From assembly GCA_029226935.1 (NCBI GenBank), contig JAQXYZ010000072.1, forward strand, positions 124,001-188,000: 64,000 bases of DNA, given 5' to 3'. The translations under genes were made by a program, and so were the position numbers. How positions within the stretch are numbered: the stretch's first letter is position 1; each line of letters begins with the position of its first letter. Positions 38,141 through 48,453 of the stretch are shown here, piece by piece. This DNA is from Bacillota bacterium (GTDB lineage Bacteria; Bacillota; Clostridia; Lachnospirales; Lachnospiraceae). The notes beneath the pieces were generated by a model that did no database searches, was not told where the DNA came from, and saw only the letters and a list, made by a program, of their open reading frames with translations.

Positions 38141-39187
38141 ATGGAACAGATTATAAAAATGGAAAATGTCAGCAAAGAATTTAAGATATTAAAGCGGCGG
38201 GAAGGGATAAAGGGAAGTATCAGGGATCTCTTTTCCAGAGATTACCAGATACTGAAAGCAGTAAATGATGTGACTGTAGACATTATGCCGGGAGAAATGG
38301 TGGGATATTTAGGACCTAATGGTGCAGGAAAGTCAACAACTATCAAGATGATGACCGGTGTACTTGAACCTACAAAAGGTCAGATTTTTGTTAATGGAAG
38401 AGTTCCATATGAAAACCGCACCAGAAATGCACAGGATATCGGGGTTGTGTTTGGACAAAGAAGCCAGCTCTGGTGGGCGCTGCCTGTAATTGAATCCTTT
38501 CGGATCTTAAAGGAAATCTATCAAATCAGTGACAGGGAGTTTAATGACAATTTAGAGTATTATGATGCATTGGTGGGAGCAAGTGAGCTTTACCATAAGC
38601 CTGTACGCCAGATGTCACTGGGTCAGCGTACGCTGTGTGATATTCTTGCAGCATTTCTGCATAACCCCGGTATTGTGTTTATGGATGAACCCACCATTGG
38701 ACTGGATGTGTCCATGAAAAGTAAGATACGTGAGCTGGTCGGAGCTTTAAATAAAGAGAAGGGAACAACCATTATTCTGACCACACATGATATGGGAGAT
38801 GTGGATGCACTGTGCAGGAGAATTATCATTATTGATAAGGGCAGGATGATTTATGACAATGATATCGAGCATTTGCGGGGCTTTTTCGGGGCGTATCGTA
38901 CCATCAGAATACAGTTTGACCGACATGCACAGAAGCTGGATGATGAAGTATTAAAGCATCAGGCAGATGAGGTGGAGGAGTGGCTTAGGATAAAGTTCCC
39001 ACATGCACAGTCTATTGCTGTTTCCACGGAGGAACAATGGATACAGATTCTGATTAATGAGGATGAGATACATATGATGGAGGCAGTAAACTGCATTCAG
39101 GAGCATCGTCAGATTGCAGATATGAATCTTCAGGAAATATCCACTGAAAGCGTGATTCGTAAAATATATGAGGGAGGAATCGTATGA
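38141..39187 (+). CDS. ABC-2 type transporter ATP-binding protein
   Basis: Walker A GPNGAGKSTTIKMM, signature MSLGQRTLCDILAAF, Walker B PGIVFMDEPTIGLDV. Confidence 0.92.
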   Translation: MEQIIKMENVSKEFKILKRREGIKGSIRDLFSRDYQILKAVNDVTVDIMPGEMVGYLGPNGAGKSTTIKMMTGVLEPTKGQIFVNGRVPYENRTRNAQDIGVVFGQRSQLWWALPVIESFRILKEIYQISDREFNDNLEYYDALVGASELYHKPVRQMSLGQRTLCDILAAFLHNPGIVFMDEPTIGLDVSMKSKIRELVGALNKEKGTTIILTTHDMGDVDALCRRIIIIDKGRMIYDNDIEHLRGFFGAYRTIRIQFDRHAQKLDDEVLKHQADEVEEWLRIKFPHAQSIAVSTEEQWIQILINEDEIHMMEAVNCIQEHRQIADMNLQEISTESVIRKIYEGGIV

Positions 39188-40011
39188 GGAACAGGAGTAA
39201 ACGGGGTATTTCTTTGAAAGGATATATGGCAGTTCTTAAGGGGAGCATTATGCAGGGATTGTCTTTTCGTGCCAGTACCTATCTGCGAATCGCAGGTAAT
39301 TTGGTTTATCTGGTAATCATCTATTTTTTATGGAAGGCAATTTTTGCTTCCAGTCCAACGGATACGGTAAATGGAATGACCTTTTATGACACGATGATTT
39401 ACCTTGTTCTGGCGGCTGCCATGTTTAATTTTATGGATACCTTTGTGGTGTGGTGGATAGGGGACGACTATCAGACCGGGGAGATTGTATTGTATTTGAC
39501 CAAACCGATCGATTATCAGCCTTATCTGTTCTGCGCCAGATTTGGTAATTGCGTCATATCCTTTTTTGTTACATTTATGCCTACATTCATTATTGTGTAT
39601 TTTGTGACAAGAGGAAGTATCTTACTTGGAATAAACATGCTTTTCTTTGTGGTCAGCATTCTGCTGGCTACCGCAGTGAATTTCTGCGTTGATTTTTTTG
39701 TGGGAACCATATGCTTTTATACGCAGTCTGTATGGGGCGTAAATATCATGAAGGAAGTTGTGGTGTCGCTGCTTTCAGGGGCAACCATTCCGCTGGCATT
39801 TTTCCCGGCAGGGCTCCGCAGGGTAGTGGATGTACTTCCGTTTCAGGCGATTTATCATATACCGTTGCATGTTCTGACAGATAAAACCATGAATATAGTG
39901 GACTATATGTCGAGCATCGGCATACAGCTGTTATGGATAGCGGTAATGCTGGGGATCAGCAGATTGTTCTGGAAGGTTTCTGTAAAGGGTCTGACTGTGA
40001 ATGGAGGCTGA
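39184..40011 (+). CDS. ABC-2 family permease
   Basis: Start overlaps ATPase stop (ATGA); ~6 TM segments; YQTGEIVLYLTKPIDYQPYLF typical of ABC-2 family permeases. Confidence 0.85.
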   Translation: MRNRSKRGISLKGYMAVLKGSIMQGLSFRASTYLRIAGNLVYLVIIYFLWKAIFASSPTDTVNGMTFYDTMIYLVLAAAMFNFMDTFVVWWIGDDYQTGEIVLYLTKPIDYQPYLFCARFGNCVISFFVTFMPTFIIVYFVTRGSILLGINMLFFVVSILLATAVNFCVDFFVGTICFYTQSVWGVNIMKEVVVSLLSGATIPLAFFPAGLRRVVDVLPFQAIYHIPLHVLTDKTMNIVDYMSSIGIQLLWIAVMLGISRLFWKVSVKGLTVNGG

Positions 40012-40015
40012 AAAT

Positions 40016-40828
40016 ATGAAAAAGAAAAAACAGGGCTTTGCTTATTATGCCCATATTTATAAGATGATTTTGTTTCAGGATCTAAAGAGCAAAATGAGTT
40101 ATCGGGCAGATTTTATCATTTCAACCATTGGGATGCTGTTTACCAATGTGGCAGGGTTTATCTCTTTTTGGATTCTGTTTCAGAATTTCCCGGAAATCAA
40201 GGGATGGAACTATTATGAGATACTCTTTTTATATGGATTTTCGCTGCTTGCAATGACGCCGGTACAATGCTTTTTTGACAATAACTGGAACCTGATGGAT
40301 GCACTGTATACAGGCAACTTTATCAAGTACTATTTCAGACCAATCAACCTGTTTTTTTATTTCATTTCGGAGGTGTTTGATATTAAGGGAGTAGGTCAGT
40401 TTATTTTTGGAGTCATTACGGTTGTCTATTCCTGGGAGAAATTGGGAATTGTGGCATCCTTCAGGAATATTGCGGGATTTTTTATCGGTGTCGTTTCAGC
40501 ATCGCTGTTTATGGTTGCCATTATGAATTTTGCGGCCGCAGCAAGCTTCTGGATGTCAGGCGGCACCTCCCAGCTTATGATTTTGATGTTCAAATTTAAA
40601 GACTATGCAAGATATCCAATTAAGATTTTTAACAGTGTATTTCAGTTCATATTTACATTTATCATACCAATTGGGTTCATCGCATACTATCCAAGCTTGT
40701 ATGTCATCCGCCCGGCAGAGGTTTCGGTCCTTTGCTATCTTACGCCACTGTATGGAATTGTGTTTGTGTATTTCAGCTACCGGATCTGGATGAAAGGAGC
40801 AAGGCAGTATTCCGGCACCGGGTCATAA
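40016..40828 (+). CDS. ABC-2 family permease
   Basis: Overlapping operon; GGAGG RBS before 40016; ~6 TM segments. Confidence 0.85.
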   Translation: MKKKKQGFAYYAHIYKMILFQDLKSKMSYRADFIISTIGMLFTNVAGFISFWILFQNFPEIKGWNYYEILFLYGFSLLAMTPVQCFFDNNWNLMDALYTGNFIKYYFRPINLFFYFISEVFDIKGVGQFIFGVITVVYSWEKLGIVASFRNIAGFFIGVVSASLFMVAIMNFAAAASFWMSGGTSQLMILMFKFKDYARYPIKIFNSVFQFIFTFIIPIGFIAYYPSLYVIRPAEVSVLCYLTPLYGIVFVYFSYRIWMKGARQYSGTGS

Positions 40829-40846
40829 GTAGTTCGGGGCAATTCA

Positions 40847-40875
40847 TTGACATTTTTTTAACAGTGTTATATATT
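40847..40875 (+). promoter_or_regulatory. rex promoter with putative Rex-like operator
   Basis: TTGACA (40847-40852), 17-bp spacer, TATATT (40870-40875); TTGACATTTTTTTAACAG resembles the Rex site TTGTTAANNNNTTAACAA (10/14 specified positions). Confidence 0.55.
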
Positions 40876-40910
40876 ATTTCTATATCATAAACTGGCAGGA
40901 GGGAATCCAG

Positions 40911-41555
40911 TTGGAGAACAAGGAAATTTCACAGGCGGTAATTGGACGCCTGCCAAGATACTTCAGGTATTTAGGGGAATTGAAGGACGAGGGAATTGAG
41001 AGAATCTCATCTCAGGAACTCAGCGACATTATGCATGTGACAGCATCCCAGATACGTCAGGATTTCAACAATTTCGGTGGCTTTGGCCAGCAGGGATATG
41101 GATATAAGGTGGAATACCTCTATGAGGAAATTGGCAAGATTTTGGGGCTTGATAAGACTCACAATCTGATTATTATCGGGGCAGGTAATTTAGGTCAGGC
41201 CTTGGCAAATTACATGAACTTTGAGAGAAGGGGTTTTATCTTTAAAGGTATCTTTGACAACAATCCGGCTCTTTTTGGCAGGAAGATTAGAGATATGGAA
41301 GTAAAGTCGATGGAAGAGATGGAGGATTTTGTAAGAGATAATGAGATTGATATAGCAGTGCTTACCATTCCCAAAACCAGTGCGGTAATGGTGGCAGAGA
41401 AGCTTGTTCAGAATGGAATCAAGGGTATTTGGAATTTTGCTCATGTGGATTTGAACGTCCCGAAGGAAATTCAAGTAGAAAATGTTCATTTGTCAGATAG
41501 TTTGATGAAGCTTACATATAATATCCTCAGATTCGAAAATGAGAATAACAATTGA
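40911..41555 (+). CDS. rex: Redox-sensing transcriptional repressor Rex
   Basis: TTG start with GGAGGG RBS; VIGRLPRYFRYLGELK wHTH; IIIGAGNLGQALANYMNFERRGF Rossmann fold; KGIWNFAHVDLNVP. Confidence 0.95.
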   Translation: MENKEISQAVIGRLPRYFRYLGELKDEGIERISSQELSDIMHVTASQIRQDFNNFGGFGQQGYGYKVEYLYEEIGKILGLDKTHNLIIIGAGNLGQALANYMNFERRGFIFKGIFDNNPALFGRKIRDMEVKSMEEMEDFVRDNEIDIAVLTIPKTSAVMVAEKLVQNGIKGIWNFAHVDLNVPKEIQVENVHLSDSLMKLTYNILRFENENNN

Positions 41556-41594
41556 TAGCGGCTAGGATAGGAATTATTTCATGGAGGTGAGTGT

Positions 41595-42248
41595 GTGTCA
41601 AGAAAAGATGATATATACGAACCTGCATTGGCAGGGAAAAAGATACCGATACTGACGCTTGACAATAAATGGCATCGTCTTTTTACGCAGACGGAGCCGG
41701 ACAAGCATGTGAATCATCTGGTAGATGAATTGAATGAACTTGTCAAAAGACAGGGTAAGGTCAACACAGAGATTAAGGAAATCAAGAAACTGAAAAAGAA
41801 ATTGATGCAGGAAATCGTAGAAAATGCATCTGAGGCATCTGTGGAAAATGACCGCAGGGCGCAGAAAAAGGCAGAGGAAAGCACGCGCCTGATTAATGAG
41901 TGCAATGAGAAGATAGAAGGCTATGAGGATGAACTGTTAGAACTGCCGGGAGAAATTGACAGGGTCAACCACGAACTGATGTTAGCTACCATGGAAATCT
42001 GCTACGACAGATTAAAGGAAAATGAAAAGGAAATCGAAGAGACAGCGAAGTGGATTTCCCAAGTCAGGGTAGAATTAAAAAAGAAGTTAATCCGCAAGCA
42101 GGAAAAGGAACTTCTGAATCAGGAGCTTTATGCATACATGCATGATATTTTCGGGGCAGATGTGATCAATATATTCGATATGAAGTATCAGGGGCAGAAA
42201 GTAGACAATGACGGAGAGAAGACGGCAGAAAGTAAGGAAGGTAAATAG
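41595..42248 (+). CDS. Coiled-coil protein of unknown function
   Basis: GTG start with GGAGGTGA upstream; heptad-rich charged sequence, no recognised domain. Confidence 0.75.
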   Translation: MSRKDDIYEPALAGKKIPILTLDNKWHRLFTQTEPDKHVNHLVDELNELVKRQGKVNTEIKEIKKLKKKLMQEIVENASEASVENDRRAQKKAEESTRLINECNEKIEGYEDELLELPGEIDRVNHELMLATMEICYDRLKENEKEIEETAKWISQVRVELKKKLIRKQEKELLNQELYAYMHDIFGADVINIFDMKYQGQKVDNDGEKTAESKEGK

Positions 42249-42354
42249 ATGCGTCATGACCGGAAGCGGTGCATGGCGCATTTACTGTATCTGATTATTA
42301 TAAACGACATCAATCCATGGAGCTGTAAGCAGTGTGAAAATGAGGAAGACAAAA

Positions 42355-43881
42355 ATGAAATATGTATTAAAGGCCGGAGAAATGAAAGCCTGTGATAAGG
42401 ATACCATAAACAGAATTGGTATCCCATCGATGGTGCTGATGGAAAGAGCTGCATTGTCAGTAGTAGAGGAATTGTCCGGACGGGGAATGCTTCAAAAACG
42501 TATTCTTGTGGTAGCAGGATGCGGCAATAATGGCGGTGATGGTCTGGCGATAGGACGCCTTCTGTCACTGAAGGGAGCCGATGTTACCTTTTTTCTTGCA
42601 GGTAAGCCGGAAAAGATGACGGATGAAACCAGACAACAATGGGATATTATCCGAAATTTAGGCTTTGAAGTGCAGAGCAAATTGGAGGATATGGAATATG
42701 ATATGGTAATAGATGCTCTTTTGGGGATTGGCTTATCCAGAGCTGTCAGCGGAGATTATCTTGCAATTATTCAGCGAATGAACTTGTACAGGAACAGAGG
42801 TGCTTATGTCTGTTCCATAGACATTCCGTCAGGGATTTGTGCGGATACCGGAAGAATCATGGGAGATGCGGTTCAGGCAGACCTTACGGTGACTTTTGGG
42901 TTTGCAAAAAGAGGACATTTCCTGTATCCCGGTAAGGAATATACAGGGAAATTGCTTGTCAGAGATATAGGCATAACGGAAAAGTCTTTTAAGGCAGGTA
43001 AGCCCTCTGCATTTTATTATGAAAGGGAAGAGCTACAGGGGCTGATGCCTTTAAGAAGAGTGGATGGCAATAAAGGAACTTTCGGTAAGGTTCTTTTGGC
43101 GGCAGGAAGCAGAGATATGGGTGGTGCCTGTGTTTTGTGCGGAAGCAGCATTTTACGTTCAGGCGCAGGGATGGTAAAGGTGATTTCACCTGCCTGTAAC
43201 AGGCAGATTCTTCATCAGACCTTACCCGAGGCAATGCTCTGCACTTATGAAGAAAAGCCGGATGAAAAGAAGATAAAAGAAGCGCTTATGTGGTGTGATG
43301 TTGTGGTGGCGGGTCCGGGACTGGGAACAGATCAAAATGCAGCCGCGCTTATGAGAATTCTTCTGGAGGACAAAGAACTTCCAATGATTATAGACGCGGA
43401 TGGGCTGAATCTGATTTCTGCAAGCGAAGAACTGACAAAACTGACTTCTGAGCGGAAAAAGGGCAGAACAATATTGACTCCTCATCCGGGAGAACTGGTC
43501 CGTCTTCTCCATACGGATATGGAGGAATACAGATGTGACAGGGAGGGGCTTGCAAGGCATCTTGCAGAAAAGTTTGGCTGTGTAGTTGCCGCTAAAGATG
43601 CAGTAACCATGGTGCTGGGAAGCGAAGATAACAGACTCTATTTGAACACCACAGGCAATGATGGAATGGCTACAGCGGGAAGCGGAGATGTGCTTGCAGG
43701 AGTTATCGGCGGACTGGCCGCGCAGGGGATGGAGCCCTTTGAAGCGGCATGTCTTGGAGTATTTCTGCATGGAATCGCTGGAGAGAATGCATCCGTAAGA
43801 TATGGAAGATATGGCGTAACTGCTTCAGATATTGTAAAGGAACTTATGACTGCCATGGGCAGAGTTGGAGGAACATCATGA
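42355..43881 (+). CDS. nnr: Bifunctional NAD(P)H-hydrate epimerase / ADP-dependent dehydratase
   Basis: VVAGCGNNGGDGLAIGRLL (epimerase) and GNKGTFGKVLLAAGSRDMGGA...GNDGMATAGSGDVLAGVIGGL (dehydratase). Confidence 0.93.
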   Translation: MKYVLKAGEMKACDKDTINRIGIPSMVLMERAALSVVEELSGRGMLQKRILVVAGCGNNGGDGLAIGRLLSLKGADVTFFLAGKPEKMTDETRQQWDIIRNLGFEVQSKLEDMEYDMVIDALLGIGLSRAVSGDYLAIIQRMNLYRNRGAYVCSIDIPSGICADTGRIMGDAVQADLTVTFGFAKRGHFLYPGKEYTGKLLVRDIGITEKSFKAGKPSAFYYEREELQGLMPLRRVDGNKGTFGKVLLAAGSRDMGGACVLCGSSILRSGAGMVKVISPACNRQILHQTLPEAMLCTYEEKPDEKKIKEALMWCDVVVAGPGLGTDQNAAALMRILLEDKELPMIIDADGLNLISASEELTKLTSERKKGRTILTPHPGELVRLLHTDMEEYRCDREGLARHLAEKFGCVVAAKDAVTMVLGSEDNRLYLNTTGNDGMATAGSGDVLAGVIGGLAAQGMEPFEAACLGVFLHGIAGENASVRYGRYGVTASDIVKELMTAMGRVGGTS

Positions 43882-45071
43882 TAGAGGAATATCAAAGAGT
43901 TTATGCAAAGATTGATCTGGATGCTATCAGAAGCAACATGGATCATATGAAGGAAAACATTTCATCGGGCACAAGGATGATGGGTGTTATTAAGACGGAT
44001 GGCTATGGACATGGAGCCGTACCCATTGCCAGAGAATTGGAACCACTTGATTATATGTTTGGCTTTGCAGTGGCAACGGCAGAGGAAGCTTTTATTTTGC
44101 GTCATAGCGGAATTACCAAGCCGATTCTGCTGTTAGGATACACATTTCCATACAGTTATGAGCGCCTGATTCAGCAGGAGATTCGAATTGCGGTATTCAG
44201 GTATGATATGCTGGAAGAGCTTAAGAAAGCATGTGCTTCCTTAAAAGCAAAGGGAATCAGCAAGAAGGCAAAGGTTCACATCAAGGTGGATACGGGAATG
44301 AGCCGTATCGGCATCAGGCCAGATGCCGAAGGACTTGACTTTGTACAGAAAGCCTTTGAAGCGGATGAAATTGAGGTGGAAGGAATTTTTACCCACTTTG
44401 CAAGGGCAGATGAGGAGGATAAAACAGAAGCAAACAGGCAGCTGAAGGCATTTTCCGATTTTATCTCACAGATCAGGGAGAAGACCGGGAAGGAAATACC
44501 GATAAAGCATTGTGCGAACAGTGCTGCAATTATTGAACTGCCGGATGCCAATATGGATGTGGTAAGAGCCGGGATTACACTCTACGGACTATGGCCTTCT
44601 GATCAGGTCAGCCGGGAAATTGTCTCCCTTGTTCCGGCACTTTCGCTTTATAGTCACATTGTATATATTAAGGAAATTGAGGCAGGAACTTCGGTCAGCT
44701 ATGGCGGTACTTTTACGGCAGAAAGACGAATGAGGATTGCAACCATTCCGGTGGGATATGGAGACGGTTATGCAAGGGGGCTTTCCGGGAAAGGATATGT
44801 GCTTATACATGGGAAAAAGGCACCTATCTTAGGCAGGGTATGTATGGATCAGTTCATGGTGGATGTAAGCGGAATCCCCGAGGCAGCGGAGGGGGATGAG
44901 GTAATTTTGATCGGACAGGATGGAAACGAGAGGATTACCATGGAACAGCTTGGGGAATTATCGGGAAGATTCAATTATGAATTTGCCTGTGACATTGGAA
45001 AGAGAGTGCCCAGAGTATATACAAAAGGCGGTAAGATTCTGTACACGAAAGACTATTATCAGGATTTTTGA
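43878..45071 (+). CDS. alr: Alanine racemase
   Basis: ATGA overlap with nnr; YAKIDLDAIRSNM, MMGVIKTDGYGHGAVPIAREL (PLP lysine), HIKVDTGMSRIG. Confidence 0.95.
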   Translation: MIEEYQRVYAKIDLDAIRSNMDHMKENISSGTRMMGVIKTDGYGHGAVPIARELEPLDYMFGFAVATAEEAFILRHSGITKPILLLGYTFPYSYERLIQQEIRIAVFRYDMLEELKKACASLKAKGISKKAKVHIKVDTGMSRIGIRPDAEGLDFVQKAFEADEIEVEGIFTHFARADEEDKTEANRQLKAFSDFISQIREKTGKEIPIKHCANSAAIIELPDANMDVVRAGITLYGLWPSDQVSREIVSLVPALSLYSHIVYIKEIEAGTSVSYGGTFTAERRMRIATIPVGYGDGYARGLSGKGYVLIHGKKAPILGRVCMDQFMVDVSGIPEAAEGDEVILIGQDGNERITMEQLGELSGRFNYEFACDIGKRVPRVYTKGGKILYTKDYYQDF

Positions 45072-45101
45072 CCGCACCTGAATACCTTCTGACAATACGG
45101 T

Positions 45102-45107
45102 TATAAT
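45102..45107 (+). promoter_or_regulatory. Possible -10 of mazF-like gene
   Basis: TATAAT within GGTTATAATACT ~50 bp upstream of toxin start; weak -35. Confidence 0.35.
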
Positions 45108-45155
45108 ACTTATTGAATTTGAAATATCCTATTGGAATGAAGGGTGTGTGAAGAA

Positions 45156-45497
45156 GTGAGAAGAGGGGATATTTATTATGCAGACTTAAGACCGGTAGTG
45201 GGCTCTGAACAGGGAGGAGTAAGACCGGTACTGATTGTGCAGAATGATGTGGGAAATAAGCACAGCCCTACGATTATCTGTGCAGCAATCACATCTAAAA
45301 TGAATAAAGCAAAGCTTCCTACGCATATAGAGTTAAGCGCCGGGAAATATGATATGGAAAAGGATTCTGTTATCTTGTTGGAACAGCTTCGAACGATTGA
45401 TAAGAAGCGCTTGAAGGATAAGGTGTGCCATCTGGATGAAGAGATTATGAAACAGATAAACCGCGGTCTCATGATTAGTCTGGAACTGGATACATAG
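45156..45497 (+). CDS. PemK/MazF-type endoribonuclease toxin (NdoA-like)
   Basis: [59 protein letters not shown]; start GTG 45156 (or 45144). Confidence 0.93.
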   Translation: MRRGDIYYADLRPVVGSEQGGVRPVLIVQNDVGNKHSPTIICAAITSKMNKAKLPTHIELSAGKYDMEKDSVILLEQLRTIDKKRLKDKVCHLDEEIMKQINRGLMISLELDT

Positions 45498-45567
45498 CAG
45501 AACTTGACGATGAGAACAGGAAATGATATAGTTTAATTTGTTATTTTGTGCAAAAGGAGATGAAAGA

Positions 45568-46803
45568 ATGGAAGATAGCGGGCCTACGGCCAGTTATATT
45601 ATTTTTTTTGTTGTACTTCTTGTTGACATCTTTTTTTACAGCCTTGGAGCAGCAATCAGGGAATTGGGTGTCAGGGAACTTTCGAACCAAGGGGAAACAA
45701 TAGAAAGAAAGAAGGCAGAACGGATTTACAAGATAGCAGTAAATCCTGAGCCATACATAAATGCGGTGCAGACGGCAGTGACGATAATGAACCTTCTGCT
45801 GGGAGCAATGATTTATCATATATTTTCCGAAAAGCCGGCTGTAATGATCATTGCGGGAATGGTGCTACTGTGTGTATTGTCTTTCTTTGGAGTATTGCTT
45901 CCTGCACAGCTGGGGTCAAGATATCTTTTGATGTTTGGTATTCGAAGGGAGAAATCTTCAGAGGATGTCATTGAAGAAGAAATTATTTCCATGGTCAATG
46001 AGGGACATGAGCAGGGCGTCCTGATGGCTACCGAAGCAGAGATGATTACGAATATTTTCGAATTTGGGGATAAGGAAGCACAGGATATTATGACCAATCG
46101 AACCAATATCCTTGCAATTGACCGGAGCATGACATTAAGAGATGCACTTGATTATATGCTGAACGAGAGTAAAAGCCGTTTCCCTGTTTATGATGAAAAT
46201 ATTGATAATGTCATTGGAATCCTGCATTTCAGGGATGCCATGCGCGCACACAGGGAGGAAAGAAATCTGGATTTGCCGGTGGGGGATATTGAAGGCCTCA
46301 TCAGAGATGTCATGTTTGTACCCGAAACCAAAAACATAGACGATCTGTTCAGAGATATGCAGAGCACCAAGACACAGATGGTAATCGTGGTGGATGAGTA
46401 TGGACAGACATCAGGGCTTATTGCAATGGAGGATATTCTTGAGGAAATTGTGGGGAATATCATGGATGAATACGATGAGGATGAGGAGCATATCGAAGAA
46501 ACAGAAAATGCGGATGAGTATATCATAGAAGGAATCACACCGCTTGAGGAACTTGAAAAAAGATTCAGTATTTCTTTCAGGGAAGAAGAGTTTGAAACCT
46601 TAAATGGGTTTATGATATCTAAAATGGACAAGATCCCGGAGGAGAATGAAAAGTTCTCGGTAACAGTAGATGGCTATGAATTTAAGATCCTTAACGTAGA
46701 AAACAGAATGATTAAGAGCGTTCTGGTAACGAAGCTGCCTGAAAAGGAAGAAGCAGAAGAGGAAAACACACAAGCAGAAGAAAAAGAAAATAAACAAGAA
46801 TAA
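45568..46803 (+). CDS. CNNM/CBS domain hemolysin-type transporter
   Basis: TM region, CBS pair (VIGILHFRDAMR; QMVIVVDEYGQTSGLIAMEDILEEIVGNIMDEYDE), CorC-HlyC C-terminus. Confidence 0.92.
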   Translation: MEDSGPTASYIIFFVVLLVDIFFYSLGAAIRELGVRELSNQGETIERKKAERIYKIAVNPEPYINAVQTAVTIMNLLLGAMIYHIFSEKPAVMIIAGMVLLCVLSFFGVLLPAQLGSRYLLMFGIRREKSSEDVIEEEIISMVNEGHEQGVLMATEAEMITNIFEFGDKEAQDIMTNRTNILAIDRSMTLRDALDYMLNESKSRFPVYDENIDNVIGILHFRDAMRAHREERNLDLPVGDIEGLIRDVMFVPETKNIDDLFRDMQSTKTQMVIVVDEYGQTSGLIAMEDILEEIVGNIMDEYDEDEEHIEETENADEYIIEGITPLEELEKRFSISFREEEFETLNGFMISKMDKIPEENEKFSVTVDGYEFKILNVENRMIKSVLVTKLPEKEEAEEENTQAEEKENKQE

Positions 46804-46817
46804 GAGGAGAAAGAAAA

Positions 46818-47549
46818 ATGTCAGGACATTCAAAATTTGCCAATATCAAACATAAGAAGGAAAAAAACGATGCTGCTAAGGGAAAGATCTTTACCATTCT
46901 TGGAAGAGAAATTGCAGTGGCGGTAAAGGAGGGAGGTCCGGATCCGGCGAACAATTCCAAGCTTGCACAGGTAATTGCCAAGGCAAAATCAAACAATATG
47001 CCTAATGATACTATTGAAAGAGGAATCAAGAAGGCAGCCGGTGATGCGGGAAACGTAAACTATAAATATATTTCCTATGAAGGATATGGACCCAACGGTA
47101 TCGCAATCATTGTGGATGCACTAACAGACAATCAGAACAGAACAGCAGCAAATGTAAGAAATGCATTTACAAAAGGCAATGGAAATGTGGGAACTCCGGG
47201 CTGCGTATCTTTTATGTTTGACAAGAAAGGGCAGCTGATCATTGACAAAGAGGAGTATGAGGGTGACTCTGACGAGCTGATGATGCTTGCACTTGATGCC
47301 GGCGCAGAGGATTTCGCGGAAGAAGAAGACAGCTATGAAGTGATTACCGATCCGGATGATTTTGATGCGGTAATGAAGGCATTGCAGGATGGCGGAATTC
47401 CGCTTGCCTCTGCAGAGGTTACGATGATTCCCCAGAACTATGTGGAGCTTACAGATGAAGCCGCAGTCAAGAGTCTGCAGAAGATACTGGATCTTTTAGA
47501 TGAAGATGATGATGTACAGGCTGTATATCATAACTGGGATGAAGGCTGA
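46818..47549 (+). CDS. YebC/PmpR family protein
   Basis: MSGHSKFANIKHKKEKNDAAKGKIFTILGREIAVAVKEGG...NMPNDTIERGIKKA. Confidence 0.96.
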   Translation: MSGHSKFANIKHKKEKNDAAKGKIFTILGREIAVAVKEGGPDPANNSKLAQVIAKAKSNNMPNDTIERGIKKAAGDAGNVNYKYISYEGYGPNGIAIIVDALTDNQNRTAANVRNAFTKGNGNVGTPGCVSFMFDKKGQLIIDKEEYEGDSDELMMLALDAGAEDFAEEEDSYEVITDPDDFDAVMKALQDGGIPLASAEVTMIPQNYVELTDEAAVKSLQKILDLLDEDDDVQAVYHNWDEG

Positions 47550-47606
47550 AAGAAACTTTCAATTTTAAGTAGTTGAGCAGTGTGATAATATAGGTCTGTC
47601 ATATGC

Positions 47607-48332
47607 ATGGGTGTAAAAATGAAAAAGAAGATATATACGCTGCTGGGTGTTTTATGGTGCATGGTAATTGCAGGCAGCAGATTTCTCTGGCTTTTTTTTG
47701 GAGAGAGGACAATTACGGATACATATGAATATTTTGCACATGCCATGATACAAATCGGACAGGGTAAAGCTGTGGCAAGCTCCGGGCTGGAGAGCGCTTA
47801 TATGAAAAGTCTTTCCTTTCTTCTTGGGTTTGTAGGTAATAAGATAGAGGCTGTAGCTGCGTACCAGATGGTACTTCAAATCCTGTGGCTGGTTCTTGTA
47901 TTTATAGGGATCAGCATGATAATCGGGAAGGTGGCTGGTTTTGTGCTGTCGGCAATATTGTCTGCATTACCGGGAATTTTAAACAGTATATTTATCATAT
48001 CGCCCGAAAATTTTTATCTCTTTATCTACTCACTGATCCTGCTTGGAGTGGCAGTAATCATCTTCTGGGTCAAAAAACTTTTCAGGCATAAAAAGGCTGA
48101 AAAGGCAGAAACAGTAGAAATGGGAGAAAAAGTTGATGAGACGAAAGAAACTATCATGGAGGAGAAGGAAGAAAATTGTGTAATCACAGAGGATGGAAGG
48201 CAGATACAGCTTTTGGAAAACCCGCTTCCGCTCCCTAAAAAGCATGTCAAAAAAGAAATTGGTTTTGATATTAATGATTTGACAGATGACTTTGACGTTC
48301 CGGTCAGTGATGATGATGATTTTGATTTTTAA
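47607..48332 (+). CDS. Membrane protein of unknown function with acidic C-terminal tail
   Basis: About 4 predicted TM segments; tail FDINDLTDDFDVPVSDDDDFDF. Confidence 0.7.
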   Translation: MGVKMKKKIYTLLGVLWCMVIAGSRFLWLFFGERTITDTYEYFAHAMIQIGQGKAVASSGLESAYMKSLSFLLGFVGNKIEAVAAYQMVLQILWLVLVFIGISMIIGKVAGFVLSAILSALPGILNSIFIISPENFYLFIYSLILLGVAVIIFWVKKLFRHKKAEKAETVEMGEKVDETKETIMEEKEENCVITEDGRQIQLLENPLPLPKKHVKKEIGFDINDLTDDFDVPVSDDDDFDF

Positions 48333-48365
48333 AAAATGAATAAAATAACAGACAGGAAACATACT

Positions 48366-48395
48366 AAGGAGGACTGCATGAGCAGTCCTCTTTTT
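48366..48395 (+). terminator. Intrinsic terminator
   Basis: GAGGACTGC atga GCAGTCCTC followed by TTTTT. Confidence 0.85.
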
Positions 48396-48453
48396 GGATT
48401 CATGGGATTTCTTTTGGAAGTCAAGAACAGCATTGTGAAAGGGTGGAAGAAAA

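Noticed and set aside
43222-43770. 182-aa minus-strand ORF
   Set aside because: Antisense to nnr; Cys/His/Ser-rich mirror ORF without motifs.
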